NCBI RefSeq assembly: GCF_000003815.2
Contig: NC_049992.1
Location: 233,073-297,072, forward strand
Direction of reading: 5' to 3'
Length of the DNA stretch: 64,000 bases
Source: Branchiostoma floridae
Lineage: Eukaryota > Chordata > Leptocardii > Amphioxiformes > Branchiostomatidae
Part shown: piece after piece, positions 43,249 through 55,528 of the stretch
Numbering within the stretch: position 1 is the first letter of the stretch
Layout: every line of letters starts with the position of its first letter
The notes under the pieces: generated by a model
What the model was told of the DNA's origin: nothing
The model's input: the letters and a program-made list of their open reading frames with translations, nothing else
Databases searched by the model: none
Position numbers and translations under genes: made by a program

Positions 43249-46200
43249 CTTCAATAGAAACAAAAATGACACAAAAGTCAGTTACACCTAGAAATAGATA
43301 AATATGAACATTTAACAAAGGACGAAACGTTGTCATTTCATCTGAAAACTACAATGTAATGGAACATGTTGTTAATTTGTAGCTTAAGTAGAAATACATT
43401 TAGATTATACGTTATTTACCTTTTGATTTATCTATAAGTCTCATTTTCCTTCTCTGCTAAGTAAACAATTACGCATACCACAGCTTTACTTTGTTTGCAA
43501 TTAGCCCTCAGGCATGAACTTGCAATGAAGATGATATTCTGTATCTATATAGCCGGTATAACCGCCCTTCAGCGTAACACACCAGCTTTTATTATGTGAA
43601 TTTGTCCAACATGTCTCAAGAAAAGGACAGAGGCTGTAGATTCAAATGGAATGTAACGCAACCCCTCAACAGCACTTTCATTTCAGTCATATAACTCAAT
43701 GTATTTAGCCCGTAATGGATATGCAATAAAGATCATTGTCATTACAAACGAACCTCCATTCTCTGTTCCCTTGGGGAAGTCACTGTTTCCTTTCGGTAGT
43801 TGGGCGACAGCTTCTTCCAGCTGGATGCGAAGCTTCCGCTCATCCTGGAGGTTCTTTCCAAATGACGATACCTGTTCCTGTATGCTTTTCAGCAGGTCGG
43901 AGTGTTTTTCAATTGTCGCTCGTTGGTTTCCCGAGCCAGCGCTTTGGGTGCGGCCGTTCTTGCGGTGTTCTTCAAGGGTCGCTACTCGGTCTTGCAGACG
44001 GCTGGCCTGTGCTTGGTGGTTCTTGTGCTGTTTCTCCAGGGTAGACATCTGGCCTTTGAGACGACTGACCAGTGCAGATTGGCTGCTGAGACTTTCTTCA
44101 AGGGTTGCTACTCGGTCCCCGAGACGACTGTTACGTTCACGGTCGTTCTTCTGTTGGTTCTCCAGGGATGTTATGTGGTCTTCCAGAAGGATGTTTAGAG
44201 CTGAGCGGTTGTCAAGGCGGTCCTCAAGGGCGACACTTTGTCTTCAAGACGACTGATGTTGAGCAGATGGTCAGCAGTCGATGCGTGGTTGCCTGGATGG
44301 TCGGCTTGTGCAGAATTGTTGTCGGAGTGTTCCTCAAGGATGGATATTTGGCCGTCTGGTCGACTTGTCGAGGATCGGTAATCCGGCTGTATCGAAAAAA
44401 AACGTATCGGTGTTGTTTTTTTCTTTTTTTCAGTTGAAAATGTTTTACTTTTAATAAGAATGATTCTACAATCAATGTATTCACTATTTTAAACACAAAA
44501 ATTTCCTTTCTTACCCATTACTTATTTCTTTTCTTTAATGGCCTCCAAAAACACAGTTTTTAGATCTATCAGACTTTTAAGTAGCAGACTTTTCAAGAGG
44601 GCGTTTTACACTGTTGCAATGGGAAAGTGTTGCTATAAGATCAAGACACAGAGAAATAGCAACGAACCGGCTGCAGTCCTGGATGTGGGGAGTTCAGATG
44701 CACCAGGAGAATGATCAACGTTGCCATGATGACAGCCGTCTTGAAAACGCTAAACAGACGAGACCATGACACTTTCTCTGCCACCCAGCGGTAGGCACGG
44801 GTAAGACAGTCTCGGAAACCATTCTCTTTCACTTGGTCTGAAACAATGGTGTGGTGGTTGCATGACATGTTATTATTATAGATCATATGATAATACAATA
44901 TTATACGAGACATTTGCAAGGAAATACATAATTTTCACCTTCAAATGGTTTAGCCTACTGATCTGTTAATTCTTCCTCAAACACATTTATCTATATGGTG
45001 ACCAGCACCCTGTTCTGTCCTGCTACTTGCCGCATTATGTAGTCTAATTCCCCAGGGTGTTTGTCCAACTTTACCAGTAACCATAGTGACATTCGATGGT
45101 GGTTTCAACTTGCTATATTTTTTACAATACTGCAGTCCGTTGACTTGCTGTCCCTAAATACCGTTTTTTTTAAGAAATGGATGTAGGTTACCTCGCTGAT
45201 AAAGGTGAACTAGCGTTATGTATCAGTTGAAATAAATTGAAATATTACAACATAACAATACAAACAAAAGTACCCACTTGTAGAGTCAGCCTTTCTCACT
45301 TTCTCTGCCATCCAATCGTAAGCGCGAGTAAGACGGCCACGCAGCCCGTTCTCTAGCAGAATACAATGGTAGTACATAAGGTTCAGATTCCGCTTTGTTA
45401 CAGATTGGTATGGCAAGCAACATTTATATGAAGCAAAGTAAATCAAAACTCATATAGTTGCATACCAGGTCACTGACAAAAAATAGTGGATACTATCTGA
45501 AACATCTGTCCAAAAGCATATCCAGTTGCTTGAGTAACTGCTTTTTGGAGTTCCATAAAATACATTAGAAATTATACATGATTCAGAATCCATTAACATT
45601 GATGCATGATTACATAAGGTTTTAAGATTTCAACAACGATTAGATAAAATTTTGCCATTGTGGTAAAGTAACAATCATTTACTAACTGAATTCAAAAATA
45701 ACTTTACTGCCCATCATAGTACTGAGGGTACAAAGGAACCATCAGCTTCTATCACTATAGAGAGATACTATAGACTACAGATACTATATACTATAGATTA
45801 CTATAGACAGTCTTAGAGATCGAGGTGCAAATGATACTTCAGGTCAATGATGAATGTAATATAGTAAATTATACAATAATTATGATACAGGATAGTATAA
45901 CACGATAGTATGTATAACACAATGTAATAATGCAATATACATTCAAATACAATTCAACTGGATAAAACAGATTTATTTCCGGACAGTTTCAAGTGACATC
46001 CATGGCGCTGAAGAAGAGTGATGGATGTCACTCGAAACGTCCGGAAGTAAATATCCGTTTTTATCCAGTTGTAGAGATTGAATTGTATTTGAATATTGTT
46101 TACCTGGATGCCTACCCTTCCTAAACGAATGCAACATGTATCTATTATATAACAATACCATCATCATAATACATAATGTAACAATAAATAATTACACAAC

Positions 46201-46427
46201 ATGATTACACATAACAATGCAAATAAAAGTACTAACTTGCCGACCCACTCAGCTTTCCCACTTTCTCTGCCACCCAGCGGTAGGCACGAGTTAGACGGCC
46301 CCGCAAGCCGGTCTCCGCGTCGTCTAAAGCATGGAGTAATATTACCCGTTTTAATTGGGGTGGAACAAAATGAAAAAAAAAAGAAAACTAGAAAGGCCGA
46401 CATTTGCTTAGGAGCAAATACAGCATA

Positions 46428-46635
46428 CTGTAAATGCAGAAATGTTCGCGGTGGATTAATGTTCGCGGTTTTCGCGGTGACCACTTCACCGCGAATTTAA
46501 AACCACCGCGAATATTATTCTATCATGATATTAGATTGCAGTCTATGGTGTTACCGCGAACTTAAATCCACCGCGAAAAGTCCTTTTTCCCGCTACCGCG
46601 AAATTAAATCCCCGCGAACTTTAATACATTTACAG
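46428..46635. mobile_element. 208-bp TA-flanked MITE, insertion absent in the B unit
   Basis: Ends are CTGTAAATGC and GTACATTTACAG-like inverse (actual right end ACATTTACAG). TA flanks both sides (46426-46427 and 46636-46637). The B unit reads straight through GCATATTGCAATCC at about 22782-22795. Inside are several CCGCGAA / TTCGCGG repeats in both orientations. This is a Tc1/mariner-type non-autonomous element that moved after the B-D duplication, or was lost precisely from B. Confidence 0.9.
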
Positions 46636-46739
46636 TATTGCAATCCATCTTCATCCTTGAAAAAATCCCAAAATTCAACAATTTGAAGTAATGTTTGCTC
46701 AAAGGGAAAATGAAGTACTGTGGGCACTTGTCCTACACA

Positions 46740-47580
46740 CCTTCATGCAGAATTTTAGGTCATTTGGTTTCAATATAAGGGCATAGGAGCCAAAAATATA
46801 CATTTTTTAGTATAAAATGGCTAAAAATCCCAAAATAACTCATTTTATAAGTGCTGTATGAAGAAAGTGTGGATGGGGTCCTGTTGTCATATGTCCAATT
46901 TACCTTTCTACCAAATTTCAGGTCATTTGGTTTACATACAAGGGTATAGAAGCCAAAAATATACATTTTTATTTAAAAATGGCTGAAAACCCCAAAATAA
47001 CTCATTTTTTAAGTGATCTATGAAGAAAGTGCCAATGGAGTCCTGTGAGCATATGTCCAATACACCTCTGTACCAAATTTCAGGTCATTTGGTTTCTCTA
47101 CAAGGGCATAGGAGCAAAAAATATACATTTTTAGTGAAAAATGACCAAAAAACCTAAAATAACTCATTTTTGGAGTGAACAATGAATAAAGCGTTGATGG
47201 GGTTCTGTGGTCATATGTCAAACGCACCTATATACCAAATTTCATGTCATTTGGTTTTAATTGAAGGGCATAGGAGCCAAAAATATACATTTTTAGTCAA
47301 AAATGGCCAAAAACCCTAAAATAACTAATTTTTAAGCGATCTATGTAGAAAGTGTTGATGGTTTTCTGTGCTCATATGTTTAATGCACCTCTGTACCAAA
47401 TTGCAGGTCATTAGCTTGTAATACCAGGGCACAGGGGCCAAAAATATACATATTTTGTCTAAAAATGACGAAAAACCCTAAATATCATAAATTCTAAGGC
47501 CTCTATCAAGAAAGTGAAAAAAACATCTGGGGGTATTTGCCAACTCTATGCCATACCAAATTTCAGCTCATTTGGCCCCA
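46740..47580. repeat. About 160-bp tandem repeat, 5 units (D unit)
   Basis: This is the counterpart of 22880-23720, with the same unit order and only scattered base and small length differences. Confidence 0.8.
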
Positions 47581-47857
47581 AAATGAAAATGAATCCAATT
47601 GAAGATTTGACAGGAGAAGGAGAAGAAGAGACAAAGGAAAAGCAATATATTGCAATCCCATACTGTAGTATGGATTGCAATATAACTAGACAATGGGTTT
47701 GTTTGTCTTCATTTTTTCAACATTTCGAAGAACATACAAGATAAAAGGAGAGAAAGGGGGATGTGCCGAGCTCCCACAAGTACAGGAGCCAAGTCCTGAA
47801 AGAAGCCTAGAAATCTGATTCCGTTGCACCCACTTTACAGGAAAGGTTTGAGTTAAT

Positions 47858-47957
47858 NNNNNNNNNNNNNNNNNNNNNNNNNNNNNNNNNNNNNNNNNNN
47901 NNNNNNNNNNNNNNNNNNNNNNNNNNNNNNNNNNNNNNNNNNNNNNNNNNNNNNNNN
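47858..47957. other. Assembly gap (100 N)
   Basis: A run of exactly 100 N marks a gap of unknown size. By comparison with 24000-24110 in the B unit, only about 100-150 bp of repeat-flanking sequence is likely missing. Confidence 0.95.
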
Positions 47958-48416
47958 AGGTAGAAACAGTTTTGAAAAGGGGAGGGACCGAAAACATCAA
48001 TTTTTTTTCAATTAAAATTCCTAGGCAAACAAAGCTTTTAATGGGAAATACAAAAATGTTAATTTTTTGCAAAATTCTGCCTTTGTCAAAAATATATATT
48101 CACCAAGAAGGCTAGGTTTTCGCTATCGTTTGTGGTTATGCATGTGTGTGTATGTCTGTAAAGAATCTGTATGTATGTAAATAAGTATGTATTTAGGTAT
48201 GTGTGTATGCATGTCTATAGGTATCTGAACAAATTGTATTGATTAGTATGTGCGCAGGTCTTGAAATGATTAGATTTTGGCGCTCGCATGGCTTGTGAGG
48301 GGTCAGACGTTCCTTACAAATGATGGAGTGAATTTCAAAGAACCAACACTTTATCGATGCATTGGTCTTTATGTACATGTTTCGGGGGTCGTGTGGCATA
48401 ACTGCATGGTATTTAG

Positions 48417-48600
48417 TACTCTCCAAGCAGAGGTTAGGCTCCGGCTGTTTTTTTAGTCGTTTCTATCGGGCTTTCTATTTTGTCATTTTTCTTGAAGTAC
48501 GCCAGCCAAACACAGCAAGACATTAAAAAAAGAAAGCCCGATAAAAACGACTAAAAAAAAATTAAAAAACGGCCGGAGCCTAATCTCTGCTTGGAAAGTA
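48417..48600. mobile_element. Foldback element with 9-bp target duplication (D unit)
   Basis: It is the same element and site as 11527-11722, bordered by GGTATTTAG at 48408-48416 and 48601-48609. The uninterrupted form of the site occurs nearby at about 48940 and in B at about 24571. Confidence 0.82.
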
Positions 48601-48960
48601 GGTATTTAGCCGCCCAGAACCCAGAGGTTCCAATCCAGTCATGCTACTGGTCTTGGGAAAGGCACTTAACACAACTTTTCTCAATCCCCCAGGTGTAAAA
48701 AAATGGGTGTCTGACTTTAGTAGGGGAGGTAAAAGGTGGTAGACAGAGAAGGTTGGGCACCGTCTTCAAATACTTTGCTCTTGACACAGTGGATAACAAC
48801 CCCACGGCCTCAAAAGACTAGGAAACAACCTACCAACATGTGCCAAATGATGAAGGGAATTTCAAAGAACGAACACTTTATCGATGCATTGGTCTTTATG
48901 TACATGTTTCGGTGGTCGTTTGGGTGGCATAACTGCATGGTATTTAGCCGCCCAGAACCC

Positions 48961-49327
48961 ATCCTCCTAACGCCCGGTCCCCAACGGCATTAGCCTATGG
49001 GGCCCTGCTATCTCATGCCCTATCAGTGGTTATTATGATTGTCGCCACAAACAAGCTGTCAACCAATCAGAGAATAGGCTTTTCTTGGGCTTTTTGTTGT
49101 CGCAAGCTGTCTCGCAAAGGCCGCTGGGAAGCTATCAACCAATCATGTTACGTCTTACATAGCACCATCCTCCTACGCCCGATCCCCTACGGCTGACTGC
49201 CCATATAAGGGCAAGCTAATTAATATCTATAAGTAGGGCGGTCCCTAACTGGTCTGAGTGCACAAGATAGCACAGGTAAACACAGTCGAGTTTTGACACG
49301 ACTGTGGTCCCTCTGCGTAGGAGAATG
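48961..49327. mobile_element. 367-bp element with promoter-like content
   Basis: CCCAGAACCC occurs on both sides (48951-48960 and 49328-49337), a 10-bp direct repeat, and B lacks the insert. The ends are short imperfect inverses (ATCCTCCTA and TAGGAGAAT). Inside are CCAATCAGAG, AACCAATCATG and CCCATATAAGGGC, the arrangement of a CCAAT/TATA promoter. A relative is at about 18427-18750. Confidence 0.7.
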
Positions 49328-50966
49328 CCCAGAACCCAGAGGTTCGAATCCAGTCATGCTACTGATCTTGGGAAAGGCACTTCACACAACTTTTCTCACT
49401 CCCCCAGGTGTAAAAAAAATGGGTGCCTGACTTAAGTAGGGGAGGTAAAATCTGTATCTGTATCTGTATCTTTATAGCCGGTATAACCGCCCTTCGTCGT
49501 AACACACCAGCTTCGCAGGCACGCGGTACGCGGTGCAGCAGCAGCTGGTTATATTACACTGAACGATCCGTCACGCCTAACTTTTGCACATCTATCTGCA
49601 AGCGTTCTTTAAAACTATCCAGAGAAGATGCCTCTACTGTGCTTGGTGATAACAAGTTCCACTCTACGATAGGAGTGAGGAAGTTCCACTCTACGATAAA
49701 AAGGTGGTAGACAGAGAAGGTTGGGCACCGTCTTCAAATACCTTGCTCTTGACACAGTGGATAACAACCCCACGGCCTCAAAAAGACTAGGGAACAACCT
49801 ACCAACATGTGCCAACATATACTTATGCATTTTTCTTAAGAATGTAGGAAAATGACGAAGAGCAGGAGACCTGGAGTGAATGACGACATTGGAAAGCTTG
49901 TAAACAAATGTTGAGAGGAGACTAATCTCACCTATATACCTCATACATTTTAATTGACGTTGTTGTTCTCACACAGGTATGATTCAAAATGAGTCAATAG
50001 TGATAAAAGGAATGTCCCTGTAGCTCAACTGCTTGGAAACAGCCTCGCGGTTGAGCTTGTTGTTCCATCTAGTTGCTAACTGAGAGACCCCGGTTCGAAT
50101 CCCGTGCAAAGAGCTATGTATGCACCACTTCAACGTTGTGACCGTGGCATCTGCCGATGATACTAAAATCGGAATTTCCGCTGCAGTACCATGACGAGCC
50201 GCTTAGGATGCTTAAAACCTGACATTCCAAACACCAAGACAATCCATGCAGGTATTCTAAAGTTATCGAGTGGACACACGCGCGCACACCCTTATGTGCA
50301 CACCCACTCACACATACATATGCATACACACACACTTATTCTTGGGGAAGGTAGTACTGATAAAGTATGGTGATACTTAATGAACAATACACATGATATT
50401 ACAATATAACAATAATCATAAAGAATTTTAAAACCACTAACCTGATGCGTGAGACCTGGAGACGTAGAGCGCGTTGGGGTGCAGTTGTCGCACGATCTCT
50501 GCCACTCCTGGCTGGCGAACTCCTCTCGCCACTTTTGATCTCTTCTGAACGGGAGGGTCCGGGGCCGGCGGCCGTCCGTTTGGTCCTGTGGTCCCGGGAT
50601 CGTTGTTTGGCTCTTCTTCAGGGGCTGGGACGTCCCGGAATGGATATATGTAGTCCTGAGGCCAATTTGGCATTTCAGCAACATGGACGGGAGAGTGGTG
50701 AGCCAGTTGCGGCTCGTTTGATCCACTGGGGCTGTTTTGGGGGTCGGGGTCGCCGTTGGGCTCTTTTTCAGGGGCTGGGACGTCCCGGAATGGATAGATG
50801 TAGTCCCTAGGCCAATTGGCCATCTCAGCAAGACGGACTGGATCGTCCTGGGCTTGGTGTCGCCCGTTTGGTCCTGCGGGACCGAGATCGTTGTTGGGGT
50901 TTGGTTGAGGAATCTGGACGGCAGTGTGCGGAGTCTGCTGCGCCATGGCAGTAGGACTTCTCACCG

Positions 50967-52475
50967 AATGATTTACACTCGGCGTTTCGTCGTTTTCGCA
51001 AACGAGATGCAGACGTAATGTAATTGTCTCGTTGTTTCTACCCCACTGCGCGCAATAAACTGTTCAGATTAACATCATTCGCAAGAAGGCGAACATGATT
51101 CGTGTAATTAGAACCTTTGAAGCCATATTTTATGTGAGAACAAACATTTTGATTTTGATAGCAATGAGTATTAGAACATAAGCATTTCATCATCCCAGCT
51201 CAAAAAGACTAAAGGAACAGAATATGACATTTAAGCTTTTGGTTTTGCTTGCAAGGGCGACTTAGACTCAACAATCCTAAGGAAATGCGGATTATCATGT
51301 TGTTTGTCCAGTGGCGAATACAATATCTTCTTCGCTTGTTTGTCCGTTTACTGTTAGTATACAAATCCAATTTTTAAGCAGGAAAACAGTTTTCAGTGAG
51401 TATAAACACGACTTAAAAGACCCCGCCTCACACTTTACCGTTCATTGGTAACTTATGATTATCGTGAATCAAACAAAGGCCAAGGCAATTAAGCTGGGAT
51501 GTTTTGTTGAGAACATTTTTTTTTCAGTCTCCGTCTCAACCAATCGGTGACGTCCCAGAAATTTTTGAGAAAAGAGTTTCAGAAGAGGGGCAACCCGCAT
51601 ATGCATTGTTTTTGGTGGGGAGTCCACAGAGAGACAATACCGTCGAGTATCCCAATAAGTGCCAAATGTTTGCGCAGTCTTTCAGGGAGATGTCCATGAT
51701 CTTCAAGATCTTTCAGTGATCTCAAGTGGGTTTTTTTCAACGATTTTGTAATTGTATTAAAGGCATTTCGATGATTTCCAAGATTGTCGACTGATCCTAC
51801 AGGCCTAATCTAAAGACAATAATCTCGAAGGATCTTGCAATGATCTCAATATTGTTGTATATATGACCCCATACCTTCGCCAAGTAACTTTGTCGTTTTA
51901 CAATGCAAATTATATGCAAATAAGCCTCTTTTAGCATAATTTATATTGATTCATCATCTACTTTTTGGGACCTTACTATGAACTTACATGTACTGTCATT
52001 TACCACTAACTGGCACTAAGGAATTTGGAATTATACAATTTTCTCTAATGTCCATGACAGCAGTTGGTTGAATCGAAAAGTTGCCACGTGCAGTACTTCG
52101 TCGTTGTATTCGCAAGTGTCTAAAACCTTTCAGCGCGGCAAATTACATGCAAGTATTGAACACTGCTCATCTGACGGGGAGGGGGGCCATGTCTGCAGTC
52201 ATATCAAACAGGCCGCTGTTGTCTTCGTTAGCAAATGTTTGAATGAAGTATCATTGTTTTTCGTATCTATTCTCTTGCCTGTTATTTCTATTGTATACTA
52301 CTTGAAATAAAGACTGTTTTAAAATCTGTCTATAGTAATCACAATTGACCATTTCCATCTCCTCATCAGTTTAGACTTTTCCGGATAAAGTCGCATATTA
52401 TAGAATCAACATAGGCCATGTAAGGACATCCGGTCAATTACGGGTACGATATAAACTATTGACATGAATACCCCG
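50967..52475. other. 5' flank of gene D and intergenic DNA
   Basis: It contains the promoter block (51538-51556) and a short run of the degenerate upstream repeats. Beyond about 51850 homology to the other units ends. The small open frame at 52068-52310 ends just before TGAAATAAAGAC and has no recognisable domain. Confidence 0.5.
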
Positions 52476-52578
52476 TCAGTATTCACAACTTAGAACAAAT
52501 CCCCAATATTTATTCGTGCACTTTTTTTTCTTGTGATTCTTCTTTCCGTATTGGACACAGTCAGGACAGGCACAGTGG
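52476..52578 (-). pseudogene. Truncated second hevein-like terminal exon
   Basis: Minus strand reads HCACPDCVQYGKK, then a Lys-rich stretch and CTNKYWGFVLSCEY-stop (TGA at 52476-52478). This parallels the last part of the gene F terminal exon (HCNCLSCVNYGKK). The 5' half of the domain is missing; the copy is cut where the TTAA-ended element begins at 52579. Confidence 0.75.
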
Positions 52579-53112
52579 TTAAGCCCCCTTCATGCCCGTA
52601 GCCAGGATTTTGGTTGGGGGGGGGGGTCTTTTTAGTACTTGGGGGACCATCGAGCGCCGCAGGCGCGAGCTGCCTAGGAGGGGTCCGGGGGCATGCTCCC
52701 CCGAAAAAAATTGAAATCTTGACCCTCTGAAACGCTATTTCCTGCATTTTGACTGGCAAAATTTGCTGGAAGACTTAGCCAAGTTTAACAGAATTTCTAT
52801 TAAAGATACACAAGGCTTCGGCGTAAGTCTTTAAGGGCGACTCCCCTGACATATTTTCACCATGTCCGACAGCAAAGATGCGAGGCATTCCGAACCCCCC
52901 GAACCCCCCTGGCTACAGGCATGCCCTTTACAAATCAAGAATTTAGCTCGGCCGAGTTGTCAGCGAGCTCTAAATTACTAGGAGGTATGACCCTGATGCC
53001 GACGAACAAACTCTGACATTTGTTCGTAGGCATCAGGGTCATGCCTCCTCGTAATTTAGAGCTCGCTCACATGTCGGCCGAGCTAAATTCTTGATTTGTA
53101 AAGGGGGCTTAA
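52579..53112. mobile_element. TTAA-ended foldback element, split by a second insertion
   Basis: TTAAGCCCCCTT at 52579-52590 is the inverse of AAGGGGGCTTAA at 53101-53112. The remaining body (52929-53112) is a long hairpin with arms around TAGCTCGGCCGA and GACCCTGATGCC. TTAA at both ends is the piggyBac-type target signature. The left arm is interrupted by the inner element at 52591-52923. Confidence 0.8.
52591..52923. mobile_element. Inner inverted-repeat element nested in the TTAA element
   Basis: The ends CATGCCCGTAGCCAGG and CCTGGCTACAGGCATG are inverted, and CCCTT flanks both sides (52586-52590 and 52924-52928). Removing it with one CCCTT restores the left arm of the outer element, so it inserted second. 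It contains G/C homopolymer runs and no coding capacity. Confidence 0.85.
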
Positions 53113-53125
53113 GGAGTACCGTAAG

Positions 53126-55528
53126 CTATCGACACGAATTCCCTGTAAATATTGCCCAAAACCCTTTCATCCCGCACCCTTTTTTCATGTCCCTCTTCTT
53201 TCCGTAGTTGACACAGCTGAGGCAGTTACAGTGGTCAGTCGAGCTACCGCACCAGTAATAATTGGAGCAGCATGAGTGTTCATGGTCAGGGTCACATTCA
53301 GCAGGGTTACCATCATCTGCAGGGTAACGCTGGCCACATCGTGAGTCAGCTCGCCACTTCCTCTTAGGACCTAATGGATGAAATGTTTATTTAGTCAATA
53401 TTTGCAAAATAAACCAACTTCGCTCGCTCGGTGGTTTCATTCGGTGGTTATAGCAAAGGACCAGGCGTTATGACACCATATATACCTCGGGGCGGGTCAT
53501 TAACCCTTAATTAACACGTGCTGGGGTTACCTGGCATGTTGGTGGTGCCCGTCGCAGGGTGACCATTGGTGTAGGGACTGCCCACGGTAGGGTGGCTTTT
53601 GGTGTAGGGAGTGTCCACGGAAGGATGACCATTTATGTAGGGAGTGTCCGAAGCAGACTGAGCAGGGATGTAGGTGGTGTCCCCTGCAAGACGACCGGGG
53701 ATGTGGGTAGTGCGACCAGTAGTGTAGGGAGTGTCCATTACAGGGTGACCATGGGTGAAGGTGGTGTTCTCTGGAGGGTGACCATTGGTGTAGGGAGTGC
53801 CCAACGCAGGCTGACCAGGTTTGGATGTATCATCTACAGCCTTCATCGTCTGTAAACAGGAGAGATTCTTGCCTTTACAGTACATACGGCGCCAACAATG
53901 TCCTTCTAAAATATCATCAACATGCTTTACAAGACACAATGACATACACGTAGGCTACATCCCGAAACGGAATAAAGCCCTACCTTTTGAGCTTCCCAAA
54001 CATTATTGTTGAAATAAAGCCAGGTACCGAAAATGATCAGTGTGGCCAACACGGCAGTTATTATCACGGCAACGCCAATCCTTCTATAAGTGCACTCTGA
54101 AAATACATATGATGGGAACATCAAGGTGTCGGTGAAAATAAAGCACGTATTCGGGCTACATACATTAAAGAGAATAAGTAGTACACAAAGAATATAAATA
54201 AATGATGAGGAACTTTATTGCACATTTTGCCCCACTGGGCTCTATCTAAAAGCCATCTTCAATGTAGCACTCCTGCGTCTAGGTCTATACTTGGTTTTGT
54301 GGGTACGATTTTGAAGCCAGTCATGTATTAGAAAGAACTGTAACAGTTGTATAATATACTTTATCGAAACTTCAGCCAATTATATTACAGTTTTTAAAGA
54401 AACATAATGTCAAATGTTTCTTAACACCCCAAAAAAGAAAAGATATATCTAGGAATAGGTATTCGAAAAGAATGACCTTCATTTGGGGTTTAAACACAAA
54501 ACAATCAAATAAATTCTTGCTCAAAGGATTCAGGTATTGATCAATCACCTCAACAATTGTAATCAGTAACTAAGAAAATCTAAAGATATAATGCCTTTTA
54601 ATGTTTTGTTTTGATGAGTTTACATGACAATATATCGAAACCTAAAAATATAGATAAACTTACGGCAACGTTCTTGTTGCGGCACGTACATCGGATTCCT
54701 GTTAGGGGCGTCTCGTATGGAGTTCGGATCTGGGCTCGGAATATGTTTGTTTTCATGTATGTCATTGTCATCATTTTCAGGAACCACGTTGTCTTCATTG
54801 CGTTCAGTTGACGTGTATTCTGACTTGTACAATGGTTTGGGGGATTCATATGCGACGGCATAAGGCATGCAGTGGTCCAAATTGGTATCATCGTCTATGA
54901 TATCGACTTCTTCTGGGATTTCAGCGTCAATGTCTTCTTGGGGGATTACATTTTTGCTATCGTCGTCGTTGGTTTTTCTATACGTATTTGCAGTTGTTTT
55001 TGCGTATGAGCTGTTGCAGGAATTGAAACCATGTATGTTTGTTGCGTATCCAGAGTTTAGTTGGGAGGTTGGATTTATGTTTGATTTCGAAGCCACCATG
55101 CCATTCTGACATCTGCTGTCGTCAGTACTTAGATGAACCTCGACATTATTTAAGACGGTGCTAATTGGTTGTCCGGTATCAACTTTAGTGTCGGTTGTAT
55201 CAAGCGTATGATTCTCATCATCATTTTCATTACACCCGATAGATACGTCGTTGTCTAAGTAGCTGGGGTTAGTCAGTCTCTCGTCTGTAATTTGAATATA
55301 TTGGGGTTCAGGATTGGTAGTGTTATCCTCAATAGGAGCCGACGTGTCAGCATTAATTTCAGGGCTGCATCCTGTTTCATACGTCGGATTCGGGAACACG
55401 TTTATAACAGTATATGAACGATCTGTCTGTATTTTGGCATCTGAACGCTTTTGTGTCAAACAACCCTCCGAAACACCGTTTGTGTGGACTGTTGGTACAG
55501 CATCAGTGGTGATGATGTCTTCAGCCAT
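53126..55528 (-). CDS. Gene F: type II membrane protein, NPxY tail + hevein-like chitin-binding domain
   Basis: Exons 54664-55528, 53984-54096, 53531-53849 and 53126-53370 join in frame to 513 residues. ATG 55528 has the better context (ACCATGG); an in-frame ATG at 55555 is possible. Residues 1-288 are acidic, with NPTY (47-50), NPSY (87-90) and NPMY (278-281), the form bound by PTB domains and endocytic adaptors. Residues 295-317 are a membrane helix preceded by RR; there is no signal peptide, so the C-terminus should be outside. Residues 327-432 form a Thr/Pro stalk with repeats like DTPYTNGHP, likely O-glycosylated. Residues 444-485 carry eight cysteines; CCSNYYWCGSSTDHC has the CC-x5-C-x6-C spacing of hevein domains. 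A chitin or GlcNAc receptor that is internalised is inferred. The gene is unrelated in sequence to A-E. Confidence 0.8.
54198..54340 (-). mobile_element. LINE 3' tail in intron 1 of gene F
   Basis: The minus strand ends in GCCCAGTGGGGCAAAATGTG followed by CAATAAAGTTCC, the same tail type seen near 32020-32050. Only the 3' end is present. Confidence 0.55.

Larger units (their letters stand above)
41070..50946 (-). pseudogene. Gene D: PAN + FAMeT copy with a frameshift in the coiled coil
   Basis: Exons are 50442-50946, 46237-46323, 45278-45352, 44668-44837, 43754-44386, 43012-43248, 42163-42405 and 41070-41266, with intact GT-AG sites. The layout equals A minus one module exon. The coiled-coil exon is 633 bases where phase requires 634 or equivalent. 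AGGGCGACAC at about 44228-44237 lacks one base that A, B, C and E all have. Translation then shifts and meets TAA at 44195-44197, giving about 342 residues that keep the tail and membrane helix but lose the ectodomain. PAN and FAMeT exons downstream remain open, so this is either a very recent inactivation, a membrane-anchored short form, or a one-base assembly error. Confidence 0.7.
43700..50960. repeat. Segmental duplication, copy 2 (D unit)
   Basis: This matches 20050-26220 in the same orientation, and its 43600-47857 part matches the inverted arm at 60889-64000. It differs from the B unit by retaining the PAN region and by elements at 46428-46635, 48417-48600 and 48961-49327. Confidence 0.85.

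Noticed and set aside
52068-52310. 80-residue open frame ending before AATAAAG
   Set aside because: It could be the tail of a retroelement but shows no diagnostic Cys/His or reverse-transcriptase text, so no call was made.
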